From: Pseudoalteromonas luteoviolacea H33-S
GTDB taxonomy: Bacteria; Pseudomonadota; Gammaproteobacteria; Enterobacterales; Alteromonadaceae
Direction of reading: 5' to 3'
NCBI RefSeq assembly: GCF_001625695.1
Contig: NZ_AUXY01000122.1
Coordinates: 186,001 to 250,000 of the forward strand
DNA: 64,000 bases
A program made the translations under genes and the position numbers. Each line of letters starts with the position of its first letter. The first letter of the stretch is position 1. This document shows positions 47,074 through 55,646 of this stretch, piece by piece. Under the pieces are notes generated by a model. That model did not search any database and was not told the origin of the DNA. It worked only from the letters and a program-made list of their open reading frames with translations.

Positions 47074-47098
47074 AGCCGCAATCATTGTCACTGCGGCT
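47074..47098 (-). terminator. Stem-loop between the PEGA/SUMF1 gene and mreB
   Basis: AGCCGCA pairs with TGCGGCT around an 11-base loop, followed on the minus strand by TAGTTAAAAG. The T-run is weak, so it may only attenuate read-through into mreB. Confidence 0.4.
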
Positions 47099-47163
47099 AA
47101 AATATTTAACTCTACAAAGTGCTAACTGCACTTTAGCTGAACGCACCTTACTCGGCGCATTAT

Positions 47164-49176
47164 TTATCTTTCGCGAACTAATCTAAAACCGATATAATTA
47201 GCTCTAAAATCAGGTGCTAATGCTAGGCGTGTTGATACCCTAGCCAAGCTTGGAGCAAAGTTCCATGCACCGCCTCGAACCGTCACATCTTCCTGAGAAG
47301 CACGCTTTTGCGTCCACTCCCAAACATTGCCGACGGTATCATATAAACCATAGTTATTTGGTGAAAACTCACCAACTGGGGATGGACTTTTATTTGACCA
47401 TTCACTGCCACACCATCCACAGTTTGCCAACCCTCTACCAATCTCATTGCCCCAAGGGTATTCTGAACTAGTCCCGGCTCTGGCCGCATATTCCCACTCT
47501 ACTTCATTTGGTAGGCGATATTGAATGCCTTGCTCCGCAGATAACCAGTTTGCATATGCTTTAGCATCTTCATAGGTTACACAAACAACGGGAAAGTTTT
47601 CAGCTTGCTCAAAGCCTGGATTACTCCAATTATATTCGCTTTCCCAAATAGGCTCGCCATTTTTGTAATGAGCGCAACCTGTGCCTTTTTCAGCCTCTGT
47701 TTGATAGCCAGTGCTAACAATAAATTGCCTGTATTCTGCTACCGTCACTTCATTGCTTTGCATCGCATAAGAGTGACTGAGTACTTTCTCTACCACTGGG
47801 CGCTCATTAGCCAGTCCATTACCGGTTAAATCACCCATTTGGAATGATCCTGCAGGAATAATCACCACTTTGTTTTCAACCAAGTTAGGCGTTACTGATT
47901 TTTGTACAGTGCTTGGACGCTCAACTTGCTCTCTTTTCGGTGTCGGTGCAGCAATCGACTCAGGCTTTTTTATCAGCTTTGCGTTTATCGTTCGAGCACG
48001 TCTTACGTCAACTCTGGCCTTATATGACTCATAGCCTAATTTACGGATCTCAATGTCATAAGACCCTGTAGGTACACTGACAACCAGCTTAGTCGAGCCA
48101 TAACTTACACCATCAATAAACACTTCATCATCATAAACATTAGATCTTAAAGTTAGGTCAACTTGTCTGTCTTGAGGTGTTTGCTGAATGATTTGTGATT
48201 TAATTTCTGTCTGTGGTTGAAGTGCGGTTACACTTGGTACACTCGGTTCAGGCTTATCCAGCTCATCTTTAAAAGTAAGCTGACTGTCACTAAACGTCGT
48301 TGGATAACTTGCTTGGTAACCTACAGATAGCGGCGTGCCATACTCGCTACAAAAGCGATTATCCAGCGCTAACAAACCACAAAGTCGGCTATTATTGACA
48401 TCACCGCGCATTGTCACACTTAAATTGACGCTGTAATTACCCTGACCGCTGAATGCACTGCCAATCACATGACTGCTCACGACCTGCACTTGCGCGCCAG
48501 CTAAATGTCTCTTCGGCTCTACAATGCGTTGCTCTGTTAGGTTTGCAAATATCTGATCGATAAAACGCTTGGTTGCTTTTTGTAGACCTAATTGCTGACC
48601 TCTTTGCTCACACGCCGCAAGCGTTTCTGTACGCTTACAATTGATGGTGTGTTCAACTTCTAATGTGCCCTCTCGAGTAAACTCGTTGCGAAGCCGCTCC
48701 ACACGCGCTGTACTTAATTGATCTTTTAAGCTCGCAAGCGTATTGACTAGGGTATGTTTACTAACGCGAATTTGCTCTATGTCTTTGCGGTGCGATGCTA
48801 TGGCCGCTAACTGCATCGCTATATCTTCTTTATTCGATTTATGATCAGCAACAGACTGCTGGTATCTCATCTGCGCAGATGAAATATCAATAGAAGGATC
48901 GTCAATCAATCGACGATATAAATCATTCATGGCGTCGAGCGCCTGATTCTTTTCTTTATCCAACTCTGTTGAGTTTGTCCTCAACAATTCAAGTTGTGAT
49001 TGTAAACGGGCTTCTTCAGCCACGTGCTTGTCTAAAATCTGAGTATATCTATCTAACTCAGCCTGTTTTTCGGAGCGCTCTGACTCGATAGCTGTCACAG
49101 TCGCAGTATCTTGTGCCCAAACACTTACAGACAATAAGGCGGCAGAGACAAAAAGAGATAAAGGAGCAATTCGCAT
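47164..49176 (-). CDS. Secreted coiled-coil/PEGA/SUMF1-domain protein
   Basis: Signal peptide of 21 residues ending in SVWA. Residues 30-165 form a long coiled coil. A middle region of unclear fold (165-330) contains four cysteines. A PEGA domain lies near 337-407 (EVFIDGVSYGSTKLVVSVPTG), and a SUMF1/FGE-type domain near 440-670 (IPAGSFQMGD, RLPNEVEWEYAARAG, NVWEWT). True formylglycine-generating enzymes carry a cysteine pair in the final RGGSW region; here it reads RGGAWNFAP without cysteines, so sulfatase activation is unlikely. I chose ATG at 49176, which gives a clean signal peptide. It is probably an envelope-associated structural or ligand-binding protein; function unknown. Confidence 0.85.
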   Translation of the reverse strand: MRIAPLSLFVSAALLSVSVWAQDTATVTAIESERSEKQAELDRYTQILDKHVAEEARLQSQLELLRTNSTELDKEKNQALDAMNDLYRRLIDDPSIDISSAQMRYQQSVADHKSNKEDIAMQLAAIASHRKDIEQIRVSKHTLVNTLASLKDQLSTARVERLRNEFTREGTLEVEHTINCKRTETLAACEQRGQQLGLQKATKRFIDQIFANLTEQRIVEPKRHLAGAQVQVVSSHVIGSAFSGQGNYSVNLSVTMRGDVNNSRLCGLLALDNRFCSEYGTPLSVGYQASYPTTFSDSQLTFKDELDKPEPSVPSVTALQPQTEIKSQIIQQTPQDRQVDLTLRSNVYDDEVFIDGVSYGSTKLVVSVPTGSYDIEIRKLGYESYKARVDVRRARTINAKLIKKPESIAAPTPKREQVERPSTVQKSVTPNLVENKVVIIPAGSFQMGDLTGNGLANERPVVEKVLSHSYAMQSNEVTVAEYRQFIVSTGYQTEAEKGTGCAHYKNGEPIWESEYNWSNPGFEQAENFPVVCVTYEDAKAYANWLSAEQGIQYRLPNEVEWEYAARAGTSSEYPWGNEIGRGLANCGWCGSEWSNKSPSPVGEFSPNNYGLYDTVGNVWEWTQKRASQEDVTVRGGAWNFAPSLARVSTRLALAPDFRANYIGFRLVRER

Positions 49177-49387
49177 ATATTCCATTCCCAACAGCGGCAG
49201 TTGTTTTGGTCTTTGTTATTTTTGATGTTTTAATGCTCAATGCTATGTACTTACGAAGTAAAACACAAGCCTTGCACAATTAATATCTGAGTTTACAACT
49301 ATTAGTCACGTACTTACCAGTGTTCTGAGCACATTTTCATGAAATAATAACTTCAAAGCGTTTATTTACAGATAAATCGAAAATCAA

Positions 49388-50290
49388 ATGAAGACTACAA
49401 GCTACTTAGAATCGCCTCTGCAGACAATTAGGCACCCTTTATTGGCAGCCAAAAAAATTGAATTGCTGGTAAAAAGAGATGATCTACTCCATCCCACTGT
49501 ACAGGGAAACAAGTGGCGAAAGCTTAAATATAATCTTGTAGAACTTAAACGCCAGCAATGCCGCTCTCTTTTCACCTTTGGTGGCGCTTTCTCAAATCAC
49601 GTTTATGCAACCGCCATGGCCAGTAAGCTGTACAATATCCCTGCGGATATTATTGTGAGAGGGCCACACCTTGATGCAGCAAATCCAACTATCCGCTTTG
49701 CCAAAGCATGTAACGTCAACCTACATCCCGTCACTCGAATTGAATATCGACAACGTCATGATCCTGATTACCTTGCTCTGCTCAAAAAGCGATTTCCCAA
49801 TGCTTTCATCATACCTGAAGGTGGTAGCAACCAATTTGCTTTGCAAGGCTGCGAAGAATTAGCACGCTCTTTACCTAAAAGTGACTATGTTTGCTGTGCT
49901 GTTGGTAGCGGTGGAACGCTAGCCGGTATACTTGATGGACTTGACCCCTCCGTACAGCTTATCGGGTTTGCAGTACTGAAAGGGGCGGAGTATTTAAATG
50001 AGGAAATCATGAATCTAAACCCAAAGGCGATGGTTCAAAAAAATTGGCAAATACTGACACAATTTCATGAAGGTGGTTATGGTAAGTTTTCACACGCACT
50101 TTGGCAATTTTGCCAGACAATGCGACGTGACCATCACTTGCCTCTAGAGCCCATCTATACAGGTAAAATGATGTATGGACTTTGGCAGTTGATTGAGCAA
50201 GATCATTTCCCAAAGCATAGTCAGATTATTGCCATACACACGGGGGGTCTGCAGGGACTAGATGGCCTGCGTTATCGACAATTAATTTAA
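49388..50290 (+). CDS. PLP-dependent ACC deaminase/D-cysteine desulfhydrase family enzyme
   Basis: A fold-type II PLP enzyme. The likely PLP-binding lysine is Lys42 in QGNKWRKLKYN; the FGGAFSNHVYATA stretch near residue 62 and the glycine loop GSGGTLAG near 175 would hold the cofactor. D-cysteine desulfhydrase (DcyD) and 1-aminocyclopropane-1-carboxylate deaminase share this frame and cannot be told apart by eye. The length of 300 residues is slightly short of DcyD (328). It runs alone and its end overlaps the convergent CsrD-like gene by nine bases. Confidence 0.85.
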   Translation: MKTTSYLESPLQTIRHPLLAAKKIELLVKRDDLLHPTVQGNKWRKLKYNLVELKRQQCRSLFTFGGAFSNHVYATAMASKLYNIPADIIVRGPHLDAANPTIRFAKACNVNLHPVTRIEYRQRHDPDYLALLKKRFPNAFIIPEGGSNQFALQGCEELARSLPKSDYVCCAVGSGGTLAGILDGLDPSVQLIGFAVLKGAEYLNEEIMNLNPKAMVQKNWQILTQFHEGGYGKFSHALWQFCQTMRRDHHLPLEPIYTGKMMYGLWQLIEQDHFPKHSQIIAIHTGGLQGLDGLRYRQLI

Positions 50291-51943
50291 GCTATTTTCC
50301 AGTTCTAACAAGGGCGCACTGAAAAAATACCCTTGCGCACCATCAACACCAAGGCGTTTAATACAGTTAAACTCATCTTGTGTTTCTACACCCACTGCAT
50401 ATACCGGTACTTGCAACTTCTTGGCTTGACCCACTATCTGCTTCACTACCGCGCGCCGCTTTGCACATCCATTAATGCCGTGGATCAGTTCAAAAGCCAA
50501 CTTGATCCCCGTTACATTATGCAGCCTTTGTAATTGGATCACATCTAGAGGTTTATTGACGTGGTCCAGCACCACATTGGTACCCAGCAGCAGTAATGAA
50601 GAAAAAAACTGCTCAAAGTAATCTTTATGCTGATAATAGTCACTTATCATCAGCTCCAGAGTCACATCACTTGCACGGCCAGAATCCTTCAAAATGCCTA
50701 TCAACCAATTTAAAAATACACTATTAGACCAGTTCACCACATGTAAATTAACACTCACCGAAAACCCTCTTGGCTCTTTAGATAGTACTTTTAGTGCTTG
50801 TTTAACAATCGCCTTATCAAGTTCAACTAAGTGTTCATTATGGTGTATTTTATGAATAAATTGCCCTGCGGTGATTAATCCTAGCGTTTTGTGCCGAACA
50901 CGCAATAGCGCTTCACTTTGGATCACATCTTGTGATTTGAAATCAAATAAAGGCTGACAAAAAAGTACAAATCGCCCAGCGCGAATATCTTCCATAATAT
51001 GCACTTCAGCATCCAGTAAACTCTCAGCTAACGTGTGATTCAGTGGCAACATATGTATATGCTGCCATACATGGTTTTGCGCAATACTAAGAGAAGATCT
51101 GGCAATTTGATACACTTGCGTTTGGTCTGCTCCTTCGCCATAAAAACACGCCCCGCACTTAACCGCACTGCGTGACAAATCTCCGCGAAAGGCAAGCAAT
51201 GCCTGATATACAACTTCATGTAAGCGTTTAATCGCTTGCTCAACTTCATTTTTGCCTAATGTACCGAGTGTAACGGTCAAAGTGCCTGACGATAAATACT
51301 TGGCTGAACAATACTGGTACTTATTAAAACACTTCGCTAAAGTGACACTAAAGTGGCTCTGCGGCTCAATGTGCTTGGGCAGTTCACAACGCCATTTAAA
51401 CATTGCAAACATCGTCACCTGCTGCTCCGTTGTAACAGGTATATTCACCAAACTTTCCCCATTACCATTACGTGTTCTGTGCGTGAGCTGCTTACTTACC
51501 TTACGACGTTCTACATGACGCTTCCGTTTTCTCAAATAGACAGTGCCAAATAATGCCCCAGCTCCAAAAATGGCCGTATTGACCCAAATAAACCACATCA
51601 TTCCTTTATTGATCAATTGTGTGGGATACATACTCATCGAATGCTCACCGACCTTAAAATGATGTGGGGATGAAAACCACGAAATGAAAGTATCATTACT
51701 AGGGAAAACGCTAAAACCATGTTGATTAGCCAACTTGCCGAGTTCTTGAGGAGGAATAGGAACAATATAATAAGATAACTGCGCATCTAAACGCTGTGAT
51801 TCTTCATCAATCCCAGTACTGATTGATTGTATTACAACTAAATTACTCACTAAGAGCAGAATACTCCAAGCAACCAAAAACACGTACTCACGTTTAGCGA
51901 TGTGTTTAGTTAGCGCGAAGTGAAACATAATACAGGCTGCCAT
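50282..51943 (-). CDS. csrD: CsrD/MshH-like membrane protein with degenerate GGDEF and EAL domains
   Basis: CsrD in E. coli and MshH in Vibrio bind the small RNAs CsrB/C and speed their decay; they do not act as cyclic-di-GMP enzymes. Here a membrane helix (about 17-36) and a second one (about 115-135) flank a periplasmic domain. A GGDEF-like region without the signature (about 180-310) precedes an EAL-like domain (about 330-545). EALLR is kept, but DDFGTG has become LDHVNKP, KID reads KLA, and AEGVE reads AVGVE, so phosphodiesterase activity is unlikely. It lies between mreB and ssb, the place of csrD in relatives, which supports the name. The start at 51943 has no strong ribosome site. Confidence 0.72.
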   Translation of the reverse strand: MAACIMFHFALTKHIAKREYVFLVAWSILLLVSNLVVIQSISTGIDEESQRLDAQLSYYIVPIPPQELGKLANQHGFSVFPSNDTFISWFSSPHHFKVGEHSMSMYPTQLINKGMMWFIWVNTAIFGAGALFGTVYLRKRKRHVERRKVSKQLTHRTRNGNGESLVNIPVTTEQQVTMFAMFKWRCELPKHIEPQSHFSVTLAKCFNKYQYCSAKYLSSGTLTVTLGTLGKNEVEQAIKRLHEVVYQALLAFRGDLSRSAVKCGACFYGEGADQTQVYQIARSSLSIAQNHVWQHIHMLPLNHTLAESLLDAEVHIMEDIRAGRFVLFCQPLFDFKSQDVIQSEALLRVRHKTLGLITAGQFIHKIHHNEHLVELDKAIVKQALKVLSKEPRGFSVSVNLHVVNWSNSVFLNWLIGILKDSGRASDVTLELMISDYYQHKDYFEQFFSSLLLLGTNVVLDHVNKPLDVIQLQRLHNVTGIKLAFELIHGINGCAKRRAVVKQIVGQAKKLQVPVYAVGVETQDEFNCIKRLGVDGAQGYFFSAPLLELENSLN

Positions 51944-52637
51944 CAAGGGATCTGCTTAAAGTTTTGTTCAATCTAATCCAAAACTCAAGGCAACCTAATT
52001 AAGATTCCCAAAAGCTGCTGATCTTGAATGTATTATTTTTTAGGATAATAAAAGAAACAGATAGCACAAAGACATTAAAAAATGCTTTCTACTTCTGAGC
52101 GCCATAACTTTTGACATATCAAATCCAAGCTAAACAACAATTTTAGCCTGAGTTTCAAAGCTTTTTCACTGTGTACAAATGCTCGCATACCCTATGTATG
52201 TCATCTCAATGTGCTTAACACAAATCTCATTATGGCTTAGGTATCACAATGTAGTAAAAATACAAAAACTATATTTAAAAGCGACATACAATACCTGACA
52301 AAAATAAATTCTTAGGTAAATTCGAATAAATGATCATGCTTACATCATTTCACTTTGAAGAAGAAGCATATGGTGGACTATCAGCTGGGAGAGGTCACTG
52401 CTCCGCAAGGTCGGCGCGCTAAACAGGCTATGGACACTTTATAGCAAGGCGTGATTGACTTTTAAAATTAACGCGGCCTCTTTTTGTAGTTGCACTGCCA
52501 TTGAAGAAACCTATTGAGCAAACAGCTACTTTGATTTCTCCACCTTTTATTTGTAGAGTTAAGCTCTTCAATCTCATGTTGAAAGCTTTTCGCTATTTTT
52601 ATTAACTAGCCGCTTCACCATTACCGTTCTAATAACA
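51944..52637. other. Gene-free gap between csrD-like gene and ssb terminator
   Basis: Nearly 700 bases with no supported gene. It is AT-rich except for a GC-rich patch at 52371-52420, described separately as a tRNA-like relic. It must contain the csrD-like promoter. A 30-codon ORF at 52330-52422 runs over the relic and is not credible as a gene. I see no array of GGA motifs of the CsrB type on either strand. Confidence 0.5.
52371..52416 (+). pseudogene. Possible tRNA relic (decayed, alanine/threonine-like)
   Basis: TCAGCTGGGAGAG at 52381-52393 is the exact D-arm string of several gammaproteobacterial tRNAs. It is followed by CTGCTCCGCA, like an anticodon arm, and AAGGTCGGCG at 52407-52416, like the variable loop and T-stem start. 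About two bases before the D-arm and several in the anticodon stem are missing, and no TTCGA T-loop follows. It cannot fold as a working tRNA. Confidence 0.3.
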
Positions 52638-52665
52638 TTAAAAAAGCCGCTATTTAGCGGCTTTT
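52638..52665 (-). terminator. Terminator of ssb
   Basis: On the minus strand AAAAGCCGC pairs with GCGGCTTTT around TAAATA and continues as a T-run, about 30 bases after the ssb stop. Confidence 0.9.
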
Positions 52666-52696
52666 CAGTGTCAAATAACTTTATATTTGCCTTTGA

Positions 52697-53365
52697 TTAG
52701 AACGGGATATCGTCATCAAAGTCAATTGGTGGCTCCATTGGATTAGAAGCACTGCCTTGCTGCTGTGGTGCAAAGCCGCCTTGAGGCTGTCCACTCTGCG
52801 CAGGTGCACTTTGAGATTGCCCACCACCAAAATTATTATTTTGCGGCTGAGGCGCACTTTGCTGAGGCGCTTGCTGCTGTGGTGCAAAACCGCCCTGCTG
52901 CGCGGCAGGCTGTTGACCATATTGCTGCTGATTATTTTGCTGAGGCGCAAAACCACCACCTTGCTGCTGTCCGTAACCACCTTGGTTACCGCCAGATTGA
53001 TATTGACCACCTTGCTCATTACGGCCACCAAGCATTTGCATTTGACCGCCCATGTCTACGACGATCTCAGTTGTATACTTGTCTTGACCACTTTGATCGG
53101 TCCACTTACGCGTTTGCAAACGACCTTCAATATATACTTGTGAGCCCTTACGTAAGTATTCACCAGCCACTTCAGCTAATTTACCGAATAACACAACTCG
53201 GTGCCACTCAGTACGCTCTTGCAGCTGACCTGTGTTTTTGTCTTTCCAACTATCTGTGGTTGCAATACTAATGTTCGCTACACCGTTGCCGTTAGGCATA
53301 TATCGAACTTCAGGATCTTGGCCTAGGTTACCTACCAAGATTACTTTATTCACACCGCGTGCCAT
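52697..53365 (-). CDS. ssb: Single-stranded DNA-binding protein SSB
   Basis: SSB coats single-stranded DNA in replication, recombination and repair. The OB-fold domain covers about residues 1-112 (MARGVNKVILVGNLGQDPEVRYMPNG...). A Gln/Gly/Pro-rich linker of about 95 residues is longer than in E. coli, and the acidic tip DDDIPF that recruits partner proteins is intact. The start has GAGGAGAGG 5-10 bases upstream. No LexA box is seen before it. The repetitive linker gives rise to false ORFs on the opposite strand. Confidence 0.97.
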   Translation of the reverse strand: MARGVNKVILVGNLGQDPEVRYMPNGNGVANISIATTDSWKDKNTGQLQERTEWHRVVLFGKLAEVAGEYLRKGSQVYIEGRLQTRKWTDQSGQDKYTTEIVVDMGGQMQMLGGRNEQGGQYQSGGNQGGYGQQQGGGFAPQQNNQQQYGQQPAAQQGGFAPQQQAPQQSAPQPQNNNFGGGQSQSAPAQSGQPQGGFAPQQQGSASNPMEPPIDFDDDIPF

Positions 53366-53473
53366 GGCACCCTCTCCTCACACAATTACAAGCATTGCTT
53401 AATTTTACTCTCTATGAACGATTGTATACCGATTGCGCTTCGAATTCGACTTCTCATCGCACCTCGTTGCTCG

Positions 53474-54841
53474 TTATGAAGAATATAAAATTTGCTTCGC
53501 TTGGTTTAAATCAAATTTACTTTCATCCACTTTTAAATAAGCGCGATTTTCTTCACTGACTACAGTCGCCTCTAACACGCCCGGTAATGTGACCAGTTTT
53601 TCAGCAAGTGTTTGTGCATGCTGAGGTTTATCGAGTTCTGTTACAAAGCTCATGGCTTTACTACGTGGAGGGACTTGCATGCGCCATGCAATAGCCAGCC
53701 ATATTAACCCAATTCCTGCTGCCGCAGCAAATACAGTTTGCGTCTCATAGTGCTGCGCTAGGTAGCCTCCCAATACGCCACCTAAAAAGGCACCTAAAAA
53801 TTGTCCAGAGGAAAACACCCCCATTGCAGAGCCCTTTTGGTTTGCAGGTGAGATCCGAGAGACCAGTGCTGGCATGGTCGCTTCTAGGAAATTAAAAGCG
53901 ATAAAATACAAGGTCATTGACAGTGCGATGCCCCACAGCGAATCAGACAACCATACCAGTAATAAAGTACTGATACTCAACATGGCAACAGCGCCTAAGA
54001 ACACCTGTTTTTCTTTTTGTTTCTTGATTGCGATCATCATCATTGGCGCCATCAAAACAAACGCAAGTATCAATACCGGAATATATATTTGCCAATGAGA
54101 CTGTGCATCTAGCCCGTCATCAATCAATTTCGCAGGCAAGACAACAAATAATGTAGTTAGGGTTAGGTGCAACATTAATACGCCAAGATCTAAGCGTAAT
54201 AATTGCGGGTGCTTAACCAGATTTTTAATATCGACCAGTGACGCAACCGTGTCGCCTTTAGGTGCTTTGTGCACCGCATTAGGCACCACAAACAAGACAA
54301 TTAAGATGCCGACCACAGCCAATATCGCAGTCAGCCAGAAGACCCCAGCAATACCAAAAGCAGCAGCAACCATTGGGCCGACTAACATGGCCACAGCGAA
54401 ACTCAAACCTATACACATGCCGATCACCGCCATCACTTTAGGTCGCTGCTCATCACGACTTAAATCAGATGCAAGCGCAAGCAAAGCGCTGGCAATAGCA
54501 CCCATCCCCTGTAGCGCTCGGCCCGCCGTCACCCAGTAAATAGATTCCGCGGTTGCAGCAATAACAGAGCCAATTGCAAATACCACGAGACCGCCAATGA
54601 TGATTGGTTTGCGGCCAAACTTATCTGACAGCCATCCCATTGGGATCTGTAAAAGCGCCTGTGTCAAACCATACGCACCAATAGCCAGTCCAATCCAAAG
54701 AGGCGAAACATCTTCGAATGAATCACTATAAATAGCCAATACTGGCATCAGCATAAACAAGCCGAGCATGCGAAAAGCAAAGACTCCCGCCAGTGAAAAA
54801 GCGGCGCGTTTTTCAATTTGGTTCAAAGATTGATTGGACAT
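53474..54841 (-). CDS. MFS transporter, YajR-like, with C-terminal soluble domain
   Basis: A major-facilitator transporter with 12 predicted helices (residues about 12-390) and the loop motif GWLSDKFGRKP between helices 2 and 3. A C-terminal soluble domain of about 60 residues (LPGVLEATVVSEENRAYLKVD) resembles the YAM domain that marks E. coli YajR. At 455 residues it has almost the YajR length (454). The substrate is unknown. ATG at 54841 is preferred to a TTG six codons earlier. It sits between ssb and uvrA, a common place for an MFS gene in this group. Confidence 0.82.
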   Translation of the reverse strand: MSNQSLNQIEKRAAFSLAGVFAFRMLGLFMLMPVLAIYSDSFEDVSPLWIGLAIGAYGLTQALLQIPMGWLSDKFGRKPIIIGGLVVFAIGSVIAATAESIYWVTAGRALQGMGAIASALLALASDLSRDEQRPKVMAVIGMCIGLSFAVAMLVGPMVAAAFGIAGVFWLTAILAVVGILIVLFVVPNAVHKAPKGDTVASLVDIKNLVKHPQLLRLDLGVLMLHLTLTTLFVVLPAKLIDDGLDAQSHWQIYIPVLILAFVLMAPMMMIAIKKQKEKQVFLGAVAMLSISTLLLVWLSDSLWGIALSMTLYFIAFNFLEATMPALVSRISPANQKGSAMGVFSSGQFLGAFLGGVLGGYLAQHYETQTVFAAAAGIGLIWLAIAWRMQVPPRSKAMSFVTELDKPQHAQTLAEKLVTLPGVLEATVVSEENRAYLKVDESKFDLNQAKQILYSS

Positions 54842-54893
54842 AAAGTAATGTAAAGTCAAACAGTAAAAAATCGCGAGCTAGTTTAGCAAAAAC

Positions 54894-55646
54894 TCAGTCC
54901 AACTGATATTTTTTTAATATTTCACTAAAACGCCCAGTTTTATTTAACCTGTTATACGCGCTTACTAAGTGTTCTAGTTGCTTGTCAGACACACTTTTTT
55001 TACTAAATGCAAAATAGACCGGTGATTGATTCACCACCAACGGTGCGATTTTTATGGTCATAAAATCAGGGTGATTAGTTGACTGAAAAATAATATTAAA
55101 CTTTTCTTCTAAAAAGCCAGCAATACGCCCATGTTTGAGTAAACTGAGTTTAGTTTGATTATCAGGAACAAAGATAAATTGGGTTTCATCGCCTAACCGT
55201 TTGCTATACCGTTCGGTAAAAGTGCGCCCATAAAATGCGCCTTGCTGTATCGCAACTGGTACGGGTAGAGAAAACAAATCATCCATGCTATCAACGTCAA
55301 ACAAGCGCTCTGCATTCATTGCAAACACGATTGTTTCCATACGCTGAGGACCCACAAAATAGGCAAATTCAGTGCGCTCTTGCGTGCGAGTAACGCTGAG
55401 TACTAAGTCAATATTGCCCGCTTCGAGCATTTTCAATGAACGTCCCCATGGAATACTGACGAACTTATAACTGCACCCAGCCTCATCCAATAAGGCTTTG
55501 GCAAAATCAACATCCATTCCGTGCCAGCCCTTTTCTTCATCCAAACGAGATTGTGCGGCGTAATTTTCAAATCGCACCGTCATTTCGCATGCCCACAAAG
55601 GCGGTAGAAAAAAAAGACTCAAAAGCAAAAAACGCACTTGCACCAC
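54894..55646 (-). CDS. Periplasmic solute-binding protein, amino-acid type (SBP_bac_3)
   Basis: A signal peptide (about 18 residues, ending in LWAC) is followed by a type II periplasmic-binding fold of 230 residues, with FAKALLDEAGCSYKFVSIPWGRSLKML typical of polar amino acid binders. No permease or ATPase gene is nearby, so it may be an orphan binding protein or a sensor rather than a transporter part. Stand-alone proteins of this kind are frequent in marine gammaproteobacteria. The start is GTG with no strong ribosome site. The ligand is unknown. Confidence 0.8.
   Translation of the reverse strand: MVQVRFLLLSLFFLPPLWACEMTVRFENYAAQSRLDEEKGWHGMDVDFAKALLDEAGCSYKFVSIPWGRSLKMLEAGNIDLVLSVTRTQERTEFAYFVGPQRMETIVFAMNAERLFDVDSMDDLFSLPVPVAIQQGAFYGRTFTERYSKRLGDETQFIFVPDNQTKLSLLKHGRIAGFLEEKFNIIFQSTNHPDFMTIKIAPLVVNQSPVYFAFSKKSVSDKQLEHLVSAYNRLNKTGRFSEILKKYQLD

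Noticed and set aside
47164..49176. Formylglycine-generating enzyme (sulfatase activator)
   Set aside because: The cysteine pair needed for catalysis is absent and no sulfatase gene is nearby.
50282..51943. Active cyclic-di-GMP phosphodiesterase
   Set aside because: Several metal-binding and catalytic motifs of active EAL domains are changed.
52330..52422. A 30-codon ORF in the csrD-ssb gap
   Set aside because: It runs straight over the tRNA-like patch, has unusual composition and shows no conserved protein feature.
52757..53271. Two plus-strand ORFs of 128 and 168 codons opposite ssb
   Set aside because: They come from the repetitive Gln/Gly codons of the SSB linker read in reverse and have no independent start signal.
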